Positions 1-11,040 of a DNA stretch of 64,000 nt are shown here, one piece after another (the first letter of the stretch is position 1; the number at the start of each line of letters is the position of its first letter). The notes under the pieces were generated by a model. It saw only the letters and a list, made by a program, of their open reading frames with translations, made no database searches and had not been told where the DNA came from. This stretch comes from Candidatus Hydrogenedentota bacterium. GTDB lineage: Bacteria; Hydrogenedentota; Hydrogenedentia; Hydrogenedentales; CAILVY01. The stretch spans positions 1-64,000 of the forward strand of contig CAILVY010000192.1 of the NCBI GenBank assembly GCA_903837785.1, read 5' to 3'. Made by a program: the position numbers and the translations under genes.

Positions 1-3392
<3,392 letters not shown>

Positions 3393-3512
3393 GTTGGACA
3401 CCCTTTCGTTAGCATACCCCGCGCACACAAAACTCCACACTCTACCCTCTGGGCGCGCCACCCCGTCTTGCGCCCGGCGGCACACCGAGGACCCCGGTCA
3501 CACGTCTGTCAC

Positions 3513-3529
3513 CCGCCTCTTGCAGGCGG
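3513..3529. other. Short perfect hairpin in the 5' leader of the Ig-domain gene
   Basis: CCGCCT and AGGCGG form a 6-bp perfect stem around a 5-nt loop. It lies between the predicted promoter (3570-3598) and the GTG start at 3392, so it would be in the mRNA leader. No U-tract follows, so it is not a classical terminator. A role in mRNA stability is possible but unproven. Confidence 0.3.
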
Positions 3530-3569
3530 AGTCCTCAGCTTAAGACTCAGAAAGCCCTACACTGTATAG

Positions 3570-3598
3570 ATTGTAGCAGAATTACCACCAGTTGTCCA
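3570..3598 (-). promoter_or_regulatory. Predicted sigma-70 promoter of the Ig-domain gene
   Basis: On the - strand, TGGACA (3593-3598) and TACAAT (3570-3575) are separated by exactly 17 bp. Each box matches consensus at 5 of 6 positions. Transcription would give a leader of about 170 nt before the GTG start. Confidence 0.55.
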
Positions 3599-3607
3599 GA
3601 AACGCGC

Positions 3608-4348
3608 TCAAGAAATTGCGTCTCCTTTGCGTCCCAGGTACAGCGTGGCGATTCCCAAACTCAACGTAACACACTCGATATGCGCGAATCCCGCACGGGC
3701 CATCAACTTACAGAAGTTGCAGCCATAGGGGAACGACTCGACGGTCTGGTTCAGGTAACGGTAGGCGTTTGCATCGCCCGAGAGGAAGGAGCCCAGTCGG
3801 GGGAGCACATGGCGCAGGTAGAAGAGGTAGACGGGGCGGAAGATCCGGTTCGCGGGAATCGAGAATTCCATGATCATGGCCCTGCCCCCCGGCCGAAGCA
3901 CCCGCAGCATCTCGCGGAGCGCGTCCTCGACCTGGGCAACGTTTCGGATGCCAAAAGAGATCGTTATTACATCAAAAATCGAGGATTGGAGGGCCAGCCG
4001 GGCAGCATCTCCCCGAATGAGCGGGAATCGTTCGTCCAGTCCTCGTGCGGCCAGCTTTGCCGCCGCGTAGCGCAACATACCCGCGGACATATCCAGCCCG
4101 GCGCCCGAGGCAACGCGTGGGTCGGCGGCCAGGGTCAGGAGGACATCACCGGTTCCCGTGGCCAAGTCCAGCACCCGCAGTCCCGGCCGCTCTGGAAGCC
4201 CCCGAAGGAAACGCTTGCGCCACGCGATGTCCCGGCCAAACGACAGGAGCCGGTTCAGCAGGTCGTAGCGGTGAGCGATATGGTCGAACATCTCGGCCAC
4301 ATGCTCTCGTGAAGGGACGGTCTTGGACGGTGTGGACAACACGCGCAT
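3608..4348 (-). CDS. menG: Demethylmenaquinone methyltransferase (MenG/UbiE family)
   Basis: This 246-residue protein has the usual family length. It is a class I SAM-dependent methyltransferase that performs the last C-methylation of menaquinone (or of ubiquinone in UbiE organisms). The N-terminal MFDHIAHRYDLLNRLLS signature is diagnostic. SAM motif I is LDLATGTGD near residue 60. ISFGIRNV and the C-terminal YLNQTVESFP are also family signatures. No quinone genes adjoin it, so menG rather than ubiE is inferred from the likely phylum. It is transcribed divergently from fliQ across a 182-bp gap. The ATG has an AGAGGA directly abutting it and no well-spaced Shine-Dalgarno. Confidence 0.9.
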   Translation of the reverse strand: MRVLSTPSKTVPSREHVAEMFDHIAHRYDLLNRLLSFGRDIAWRKRFLRGLPERPGLRVLDLATGTGDVLLTLAADPRVASGAGLDMSAGMLRYAAAKLAARGLDERFPLIRGDAARLALQSSIFDVITISFGIRNVAQVEDALREMLRVLRPGGRAMIMEFSIPANRIFRPVYLFYLRHVLPRLGSFLSGDANAYRYLNQTVESFPYGCNFCKLMARAGFAHIECVTLSLGIATLYLGRKGDAIS

Positions 4349-4431
4349 TCCTCTGCACTCAGTGGGGACCTATCCTATGCAAACGCTTGCCAGAAGTCAA
4401 CTTAACTCGGGCGCTCCAAAGACAAATATTG

Positions 4432-4460
4432 TTGACACACGCAATATATTGTGGTATGCT
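4432..4460 (+). promoter_or_regulatory. Near-consensus extended -10 promoter for the flagellar operon
   Basis: A perfect TTGACA (4432-4437) is followed after 17 bp by TATGCT (4455-4460), which is preceded by a TGG extended -10 element. This predicts strong housekeeping transcription starting near 4467, with a leader of about 65 nt before fliQ. It resembles a sigma-70 rather than a sigma-54 or sigma-28 flagellar promoter. Confidence 0.7.
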
Positions 4461-4530
4461 CGCGCCAACATGGGACTATATTGTGTTTTGTCGGAGATCC
4501 CCCGGATTCCGAAGCTTCGAGGCATGCCGT

Positions 4531-4800
4531 ATGAACCTTGACAGCGTCATAGCCGTGGGACAGCAGGCGATGCTGATCACCCTGCTGGTGTCAGCGCCGA
4601 TGCTGCTGTCCGGCCTGCTGGTTGGCCTCGTGATAGGCATTCTGCAATCGGTGACTCAGATTCAGGAGATCACCCTGACTTTTGTGCCGAAGATCGTGGT
4701 GGTGTTGCTGTCGTTTCTGATTTTTCTGCCCTGGATGACGGATGTGTTGATTACGTATTTTCAGGACGTGTTCCGGGGGATGAGTCAAGTGGTGAGATAG
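4531..4800 (+). CDS. fliQ: Flagellar biosynthetic protein FliQ
   Basis: This 89-residue protein has the exact family size. FliQ is an inner-membrane subunit of the flagellar type III export gate, assembling with FliP and FliR. Two hydrophobic segments (roughly residues 15-40 and 50-75) flank the conserved SVTQIQEITLTFVPK loop, which is diagnostic. The start at 4531 gives the canonical MNLD...VxxxGQQAM N-terminus; the open frame extends further upstream, but that part is not FliQ-like. It is the first gene of fliQ-fliR-flhB-flhA-flhF-flhG, with fliR starting 7 bp downstream. The usual upstream neighbour fliP is absent. Confidence 0.93.
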   Translation: MNLDSVIAVGQQAMLITLLVSAPMLLSGLLVGLVIGILQSVTQIQEITLTFVPKIVVVLLSFLIFLPWMTDVLITYFQDVFRGMSQVVR

Positions 4801-4807
4801 ACTGCAC

Positions 4808-5575
4808 ATGGCCGAAGTGGAAATCTTCAAGTTGTTCCTGTTGGTCCTGGCCCGGGTGGGGGGGCTGATAGTTTCCGCGCCCATCCTCGGCTCGGGCAAT
4901 TTTCCGGTCATGGGGAAAGTTGGACTGATCGGGCTCACGGCGATACTCCTGACGCCGACGCTGCCGGCGCTGGCGCAGCCGCTGCCGGCCGATGCGGTGC
5001 AGTTCGCCCTGGTCGGCGCGGAGGAAGTCCTCATTGGGCTGGCCATGGGTTTCGTGATGACCCTGGTCTTCGGGGCGATTCAGGTGGCGGGCCAGGTGAT
5101 GGACCTCCAAACCGGCTTTGGCATGATGAACATTTTCAATCCGGCGATGGAAACACAGTTTCCGGTTTTCGGATTCTTTCTGTTCATCCTCGCCGTCATG
5201 TGTCTCCTGGTGACCGGAGGGCATCGAACGATGCTCCTGGCGCTTGCGAGCACATACGAGCATGTTCCGGTGGGCGGTTTCGTGGCGCGGCCCGCCCTGG
5301 CGTTCGAAGTGGCGCGGTGGGGGCGGGCGCTTTTTGCCGACGGCATCATGATTGCCGCGCCCGTGGCGGCGGCGATGTTGCTGGCCTATGTGATCATGGG
5401 CCTGTTGGGGCGCGTTGTGCCGCAGATCCAACTGTTCGTCGTGGGTTTTCCGGTCACGATCGCGACGAGCCTGTTCCTGATGGCCTTCATGATTGGCGCG
5501 TATGTCTACGTGCTGGATGGGATGTTTGAACGGATGTTCCGCAATGTCGAGACCCTGATTCGCGGAATGAGTTAG
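4808..5575 (+). CDS. fliR: Flagellar biosynthetic protein FliR
   Basis: A 255-residue polytopic membrane protein, the third FliPQR-type gate component of flagellar type III secretion. About six hydrophobic stretches are visible. The conserved GxxxDLQxGFGMxxxxNP region appears as VMDLQTGFGMMNIFNP near residues 97-113, followed by the typical GGHR segment. It lies 7 bp after fliQ and 7 bp before flhB, consistent with one mRNA. Confidence 0.92.
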   Translation: MAEVEIFKLFLLVLARVGGLIVSAPILGSGNFPVMGKVGLIGLTAILLTPTLPALAQPLPADAVQFALVGAEEVLIGLAMGFVMTLVFGAIQVAGQVMDLQTGFGMMNIFNPAMETQFPVFGFFLFILAVMCLLVTGGHRTMLLALASTYEHVPVGGFVARPALAFEVARWGRALFADGIMIAAPVAAAMLLAYVIMGLLGRVVPQIQLFVVGFPVTIATSLFLMAFMIGAYVYVLDGMFERMFRNVETLIRGMS

Positions 5576-5582
5576 GACGCGC

Positions 5583-6698
5583 ATGCCCGAAGACGTGGGT
5601 GGAGAGAAGACGCTTCCCGCGAGTCCGCAGAAGAAGATGCGGGCGCGCGAGGAAGGGAATGTGCCTCGCAGCCAGGACTTGAGTTCCGGAGCCGGGCTGG
5701 CAGTGGCGCTGCTGGCGTTGATGCTGCTCGCGGGGCACACGGGCCGGTCGATGCTCGCCGCGACCCAGTACTATCTTGGCGAAGCGGACCGGCTCACCCT
5801 GGACAAAGTGTCTTTCTCGGCGCTCGCCCTGCGGTCCTTCTATGATCTCGCGTTGTGCGCCCTGCCATTCATGATCGCCATGCTGGCGGCCGGTCTGGCG
5901 ATCAACATCGCGCAGGTGGGCATTCTCTTCACGACGAAGCCGCTGCAGCCGCGCCTGGATCGCCTGAACATCGTCAGCGGGCTGGGCAAGTTCTTCTCGG
6001 TGCGAAGCCTGATGGAACTCGTGAAATCCATCCTGAAACTCGTTTTGGCGGGCTGGGTGGTCTGGCTGGCGATGCGCTCCCGCCTGCCCGATTTCGTGGC
6101 GCTCATGCAGATGAGCCCGCACAGCGTTGTCGGCGCCGTGACCGCCCTGGTCGTTGCCGTATGGTGGCGCGTGGCGCTGACGATGATTGTGATCGGCGTC
6201 TTCGACTACGGCTTTCAACGCTGGCAGTATGAGCGGGACCTGCGCATGAGCCGCGAAGAGGCGAAACAGGAGGTGAAGGAGCTGGAGGGCGACCCGCACA
6301 TCAAGCGGCGCATCCGCCAGTTGCAGCGGCAGATCGCGATGCAGCGCATGATGGCCGAGGTGCCGAAGGCGGAGGTGGTCATCACGAATCCGACGGAATT
6401 CGCCGTGGCATTGCGCTACGATGTGGCGGTGATGAGCGCGCCGGTCGTCGTGGCGAAAGGCCAGCGGCTGATGGCGCAGCGCATACGCGACCTGGCGGCG
6501 GAACACGATGTGCCCGTGGTGCAGAAGCCGGAGCTCGCGCGGGCGCTCTACCGCATGGTGGACCTGAACGAAAGCATCCCCGGGACCTTGTTCCAGGCGG
6601 TTGCGGAGGTGCTGTCCTTTGTGTACAGCATAGATCGGCGCGCGGACAAGATACGGGAGCGGAATCAGTTTATGGAGAACATGCGAAAGGCGGTATAG
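5583..6698 (+). CDS. flhB: Flagellar export switch protein FlhB, with NPTE cleavage site
   Basis: A 371-residue inner-membrane protein that sets substrate specificity of the flagellar export gate. The cytoplasmic N-terminus (SPQKKMRAREEGNVPRSQDL) is typical, followed by four transmembrane segments and the cytoplasmic FlhB-C domain. In most homologues that domain self-cleaves between Asn and Pro of NPTH; here the motif reads NPTE (VVITNPTEFAVALRYD, near residue 270). The Asn-Pro bond is kept but the His is replaced by Glu. The rest of FlhB-C (ELARALYRMVDLNESIP) is conserved, so the protein is probably functional, with altered or slow cleavage possible. Confidence 0.92.
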   Translation: MPEDVGGEKTLPASPQKKMRAREEGNVPRSQDLSSGAGLAVALLALMLLAGHTGRSMLAATQYYLGEADRLTLDKVSFSALALRSFYDLALCALPFMIAMLAAGLAINIAQVGILFTTKPLQPRLDRLNIVSGLGKFFSVRSLMELVKSILKLVLAGWVVWLAMRSRLPDFVALMQMSPHSVVGAVTALVVAVWWRVALTMIVIGVFDYGFQRWQYERDLRMSREEAKQEVKELEGDPHIKRRIRQLQRQIAMQRMMAEVPKAEVVITNPTEFAVALRYDVAVMSAPVVVAKGQRLMAQRIRDLAAEHDVPVVQKPELARALYRMVDLNESIPGTLFQAVAEVLSFVYSIDRRADKIRERNQFMENMRKAV

Positions 6699-6780
6699 GC
6701 ACGGCGAAACGCAACAGCGAGGAATAGTGCGGCGCTGAATCCGGCGCCGCCCAACGAAAGAGAGCACTCACGAGTTAGGC

Positions 6781-8865
6781 ATGGCAGCACCGCTACAGCA
6801 GGTCGAGCGTCTCGGACGCTTCTCGATTGCGCGGAACCAGGACATCCCCCTGGCCGTCTGCGTGATCGGCATTCTGCTCGTGCTCATCATTCCCGTGCCG
6901 ACGTCGGTCCTTGACATCCTGCTGACGATCAACATCTCCTTGTCTGTCGTGGTGCTGCTCGCCACGCTCTATCTCCAGCGCCCCGTGGAATTCGCGGTGT
7001 TTCCGTCGCTGCTGCTCATCCTCACGCTCTACCGGCTGAGCCTGAACGTCGCCTCGACGCGGCTGATTCTGGCCCAGGCGAATGCCGGCCAGGTGATCCA
7101 GGCCTTTGGCGGCTTCGTTACGAGCGGGAACATGTTCGTGGGGATCGTGATCTTCACCATCCTCGTGGTGATTCAGTTTGTGGTCATCACCCGGGGCGCG
7201 ACACGCATCTCGGAAGTGGCCGCGCGTTTCACTTTGGACGCAATGCCCGGCAAGCAGATGGGCGTGGATTCGGATCTCAATGCCGGCCTCATCACCGAGG
7301 ACCAGGCGCGGCAGCGCCGCCGCGACATTGAACGCGAAGCCGATTTCTACGGGGCGATGGACGGCGCGACGAAGTTCGTCCGGGGGGACGCCATTGCCGG
7401 CATTGTCATCACGATCGTCAATATCGTATTCGGCCTGATCATCGGCGTGGCGATGCTCGGCATGAGCCTGGCCGATGCGGCCTCGACGTATACCCTGCTG
7501 ACGATTGGCGACGGCCTCGTGTCACAGATTCCCTCGCTCATCGTCTCCACGGCCGCCGGCCTGATCGTGACGCGCACGGTTTCCGAGGATAATCTCGGCG
7601 CGGACTTCAGCAAGCAGCTCGGAAAGTATCCCCGGGCGCTGGGCGTGGCTTCCTTCATGCTGGCGCTCTTTGGCCTCGTGCCGGGCATGCCGACCGGTCC
7701 CTTCCTGGCCGTGGCGGGCGTGCTCGGGTTCATGGCATACACCGCACGGGAAACGCAGCGGCGCCTGCAATCCGAGGCGCATGCCAGGGAACGCGCGAAA
7801 GCCGCCGTGGAAGCCGAGAAGCCCGCCGTGCGCACGGAAGACCTGCTCACGATCGATCCGCTGAAAATCGAACTGGGCTATGGCCTGATCATGCTGGCGG
7901 ACGCCAAGCAGGGCGGCGACCTCCTCAACCGCATCCAGATCATCCGCCAGCAGATCGCCACGAAGATGGGTTTCGTTGTGCCGGTCATCCGCATCGTGGA
8001 CAACATGCGGCTGCGCCCCAATGAATACTGCGTGAAGATGCGCGAGTCCGTGATCGCCTCGTATGAGTTGATGCCGGATCACTTCCTCGCCATGAATCCC
8101 GGCCTCGTCGAGGAGGAGGTCGGCGGATTCCCGACGCGCGAACCGGCCTTCGGCCTCCAGGCCATGTGGGTCTCGCGCGAGGACCGGGATCGTGCCGAAC
8201 GCCTGGGCTATACGATTGTGGAGCCTTCCGCCGTGCTGGCCACGCACCTCACGGAACTCATTTACGCGCACGCGGACGAACTGCTCACGCGCGAGGACGT
8301 GCAGAACCTCGTCAATCACCTGAAGGAGTCTTCGCCCACGGTGGTGAATGAACTTCTGCCCAACATCCTGACATACGGCGAACTGCAGAAAGTGCTGCAT
8401 CACCTGCTGCGGGAACGGGTGTCCATCCGCAATCTCGAAATGGTCCTCGAAACGCTCTGCGATTACGGGCCGCGCACGAAGGACACAGAAGTGCTGGCGG
8501 AGTATTGCCGCCATGCGCTCGCGCGCGAGATCTGCGCGGGCTACGCCGACGAAAAAGGCGTGCTCCGCGTCGTGACGGTTTCGCCCGAACTCGAACAGGA
8601 AATCCTCAACGCCATCGCCCAGGCGGAAACCGGCGAGTACATTCCCGTGCCGCCCGCCCGTGCCGACGAACTCGCGGAACGCACGGCGCAGGCCGTGCAG
8701 CCGCTGGTGCTGTCGGGGCAGGAACCGGTCGTGCTGACGTCCGCGCCGGTGCGCCGCTACTTCAAGCGGATTGTGCAGCGGCGCATCCCGAAGATTGTCG
8801 TGTTGTCGTATCATGAGATCGACCCGGCGGTGCGGCTGGAAAGCGAAGGGCAAGTGAACGCATAA
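6781..8865 (+). CDS. flhA: Flagellar export gate protein FlhA
   Basis: A 694-residue protein of normal family length. FlhA forms the nonameric cytoplasmic ring and ion-conducting channel of the flagellar export gate. About eight transmembrane helices occupy residues 20-330. They include the conserved LTLYRLSLNVASTRLIL and the cytoplasmic FHIPEP-type loop with MPGKQMGVDSDLNAG. The rest is the soluble substrate-docking domain (GYGLIMLAD..., NEYCVKMRE...). It follows flhB after 82 bp, and flhF starts one base after its stop codon, suggesting translational coupling. Confidence 0.95.
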   Translation: MAAPLQQVERLGRFSIARNQDIPLAVCVIGILLVLIIPVPTSVLDILLTINISLSVVVLLATLYLQRPVEFAVFPSLLLILTLYRLSLNVASTRLILAQANAGQVIQAFGGFVTSGNMFVGIVIFTILVVIQFVVITRGATRISEVAARFTLDAMPGKQMGVDSDLNAGLITEDQARQRRRDIEREADFYGAMDGATKFVRGDAIAGIVITIVNIVFGLIIGVAMLGMSLADAASTYTLLTIGDGLVSQIPSLIVSTAAGLIVTRTVSEDNLGADFSKQLGKYPRALGVASFMLALFGLVPGMPTGPFLAVAGVLGFMAYTARETQRRLQSEAHARERAKAAVEAEKPAVRTEDLLTIDPLKIELGYGLIMLADAKQGGDLLNRIQIIRQQIATKMGFVVPVIRIVDNMRLRPNEYCVKMRESVIASYELMPDHFLAMNPGLVEEEVGGFPTREPAFGLQAMWVSREDRDRAERLGYTIVEPSAVLATHLTELIYAHADELLTREDVQNLVNHLKESSPTVVNELLPNILTYGELQKVLHHLLRERVSIRNLEMVLETLCDYGPRTKDTEVLAEYCRHALAREICAGYADEKGVLRVVTVSPELEQEILNAIAQAETGEYIPVPPARADELAERTAQAVQPLVLSGQEPVVLTSAPVRRYFKRIVQRRIPKIVVLSYHEIDPAVRLESEGQVNA

Positions 8866-8866
8866 C

Positions 8867-10141
8867 ATGAGCCAGCGTTTCTACAAAATCCGCGGCGATA
8901 CGCTCGAAGCGGCCTACCGCACGATGCGCGCAAAGTACGGCGCGGACGCGGTCGTGATGAGCACGCGCCAGGTCGCGGAGGGCGGGATCCTCGGCTGGTT
9001 CGCCCGAAAGCACGTCGAGATTACCGTTTCCGTGCCTCTGCCGGCGGCTGCCGCGCGCACGCCGAGCGCCGCCGAGCGGAAGTATGCGGAAAACAGCGCA
9101 CTGCCAGGAAAGACGGCCACGCCGCGCACGCGCGAGGAATTCGAGCAGATTATCCGCGAGGCGCAGCGCAGGATGAACAGCCAGCCGGTACCGGCGCCTT
9201 CGGCCGGCGGCGCAAGCGCCGTGCTGGCCTTTCCCAAGCGGAAACCGGAAACGGATGCCGCGCCCGAGGAACTGCGCCGCGAGATGCAGGATATCCGCGA
9301 GATGCTTCAAGTGCTCTACGCGGAGCATCCCGGCGCCGGGCTGCCCCCCGAATTCGCGCCGCACTACCGCACGCTGCTGCACCGCGGCGTGGCCCGCAAG
9401 ACCGCGGCGGCCCTGCTCGGCGCCGTGGTGAAAAACGCCGACCCCGCCATGCTCCGGGAGCCGCGCATCTTCACGGAACGCCTCCACATCGAGATCCGGC
9501 GGATGGTCAAGGTGACGGGGGGCATCGCGCTGCACGGCGGACAATGCCGGCTCGTCGCACTATGCGGTCCCACAGGTGTTGGCAAGACGACGAACCTGGC
9601 CAAGCTTGCGGCGCAGTTTGCGGTGCAGGAGCGCGCCCGGGTGGGGCTGCTCACCTGCGATACGTACCGCGTGGCCGCGGTCGAGCAGTTGCGCGTGTAC
9701 GCCAACATCATCGGGCTGCCGATGCAGGTGGCCAATGATGCCGGGGAAGTTGCGGAGGCCCTGCGGGCTTTCCGAGGCTTCGATCTCGTGTTGATGGACA
9801 CGCCCGGCGGCAGCCAGTTCAACCTGGAGCAGATCCATGAGCTGAAGGGCGTGCTGGGCGCGGCGCGGCCGCACGAAACGATCCTCGTCCTGAGCGCCCC
9901 GACCCAGGCGGACGACTTGCGCAGCGTGGTTTCGAACTTCAAGTGCCTCGAACCCACCTCGCTGCTTTTTACGAAATTGGACGAAACGCGGCAGTACGGA
10001 ACCATCCTCAGCATCCTGGCGGAGGCCGGACTGCCCTTGAGTTACATGAGCGTGGGCCAGAATGTCCCCGATGACATTGCGGTGGCCACGCCGGGCATGA
10101 TGGCCAACCTCGTGTTGGAAGGCAAGGATAGCCGTGGCTGA
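8867..10141 (+). CDS. flhF: Flagellar placement GTPase FlhF (SRP-type), with altered G3 motif
   Basis: A 424-residue SRP-family GTPase that positions flagella and sets their number together with FlhG. The N-terminal B domain starts with the typical FYKIRGDTLEAAYRTMRAKYG. A variable linker and helical N domain follow, then the G domain. G1 is GPTGVGKTTNLAKLAA (near residue 230), the insertion-box region is DTYRVAAVEQL, and G4 is TKLDE. The G3 motif reads DTPGGSQ rather than the usual DTAGRSQ. It loses the Ala and the Arg that sit at the catalytic dimer interface in SRP GTPases. Reduced or FlhG-independent GTP hydrolysis is possible but untested. The stop overlaps the GTG start of flhG by 8 bp. 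Confidence 0.9.
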   Translation: MSQRFYKIRGDTLEAAYRTMRAKYGADAVVMSTRQVAEGGILGWFARKHVEITVSVPLPAAAARTPSAAERKYAENSALPGKTATPRTREEFEQIIREAQRRMNSQPVPAPSAGGASAVLAFPKRKPETDAAPEELRREMQDIREMLQVLYAEHPGAGLPPEFAPHYRTLLHRGVARKTAAALLGAVVKNADPAMLREPRIFTERLHIEIRRMVKVTGGIALHGGQCRLVALCGPTGVGKTTNLAKLAAQFAVQERARVGLLTCDTYRVAAVEQLRVYANIIGLPMQVANDAGEVAEALRAFRGFDLVLMDTPGGSQFNLEQIHELKGVLGAARPHETILVLSAPTQADDLRSVVSNFKCLEPTSLLFTKLDETRQYGTILSILAEAGLPLSYMSVGQNVPDDIAVATPGMMANLVLEGKDSRG

Positions 10142-10997
10142 TCAAGCACAGAATCTGCGCGAATTAGTGAAGCGCTCGCGGCAGCGGGCGCGGGTTCTCG
10201 CCGTGACGAGCGGCAAGGGCGGCGTGGGAAAAACGAGCACAAGCGTGAATCTCGCGATCACGCTGGCGCAACACGGCGGCCGGGTCGTGCTGCTCGATGC
10301 GGACCTCGGGCTCGCCAACGTTGAAGTGCTCATGGGGCTCACGTCCATCTACAACCTCGAACACGTGATCGACGGACAGAAGCGCCTCTCCGAAATCCTC
10401 GTGCGGGCGCCCGGCGGCATCGAGCTGATTCCCGGTTCGTCCGGGCTTTCGCAGATGGCCGACCTCTCGCCCGCGGGCCGCCAGCGGCTGCTCGACGGCG
10501 TCGAGGAACTCCAAAGTGAAACGGACTTCATCATCATTGACACGATGGCGGGCATCGGCCACAACGCCGTCTCCTTCGCGGCGGCGGCGGACGAGGTCCT
10601 GCTCGTCACCACGCCCGAGCCGTCCGCGATTGTGGACGCCTATGCCATGCTGAAGACGCTGCACAACGTGCGCAAGGAGGTCGTGATCCGGCTCCTCGTG
10701 AACATGGTGGGCACGCAGGAGCAGGCCAAGGCGGTCGCCACGAAACTGGCCAACGTCTCGCAGCAGTACCTCGGCCGCAACCTCTCGTATCTCGGCTGCC
10801 TTCCGCGCGACCCGCACGTGTCACAGGCGGTCATGCAAAGCCGCCCGTTCGTGATGCTGTATCCCAATGCGCCGGTCGCCAAGTACATGCAGGTGTTGGC
10901 CAGCCGGCTCATGCATCAGGAGGCGCCGGCCGGGCCGGCCCGCGAGAGTTTCCTCAAGCGTTTCGCACAGACGCTGGGTTTGGCCAGCAACGCATAG
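10134..10997 (+). CDS. flhG: Flagellar number regulator FlhG (MinD-like ATPase)
   Basis: A 287-residue MinD/ParA-family ATPase that stimulates FlhF and limits flagellar number. The deviant Walker A is SGKGGVGKTSTSVNLA (residues 26-41). Switch regions are LLDADLGLANVEVLMG and IIDTMAGIG. An N-terminal Gln-Asn stretch (DQAQNLRELV) resembles the FlhF-activating DQAxxLR motif of FlhG proteins, which separates it from MinD. The GTG start at 10134 lies inside the end of flhF and preserves this motif. It is the last flagellar gene here; no chemotaxis or sigma-28 genes follow. Confidence 0.9.
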   Translation: MADQAQNLRELVKRSRQRARVLAVTSGKGGVGKTSTSVNLAITLAQHGGRVVLLDADLGLANVEVLMGLTSIYNLEHVIDGQKRLSEILVRAPGGIELIPGSSGLSQMADLSPAGRQRLLDGVEELQSETDFIIIDTMAGIGHNAVSFAAAADEVLLVTTPEPSAIVDAYAMLKTLHNVRKEVVIRLLVNMVGTQEQAKAVATKLANVSQQYLGRNLSYLGCLPRDPHVSQAVMQSRPFVMLYPNAPVAKYMQVLASRLMHQEAPAGPARESFLKRFAQTLGLASNA

Positions 10998-11040
10998 CGC
11001 CGGCCCGGAGGCCGTTTCGGCATTCACAGGAGATCTTTCC

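Noticed and set aside
4751-6767. Long - strand frames opposite fliR and flhB
   Set aside because: They are His/Arg/Gln-rich antisense reading of well-conserved flagellar genes.
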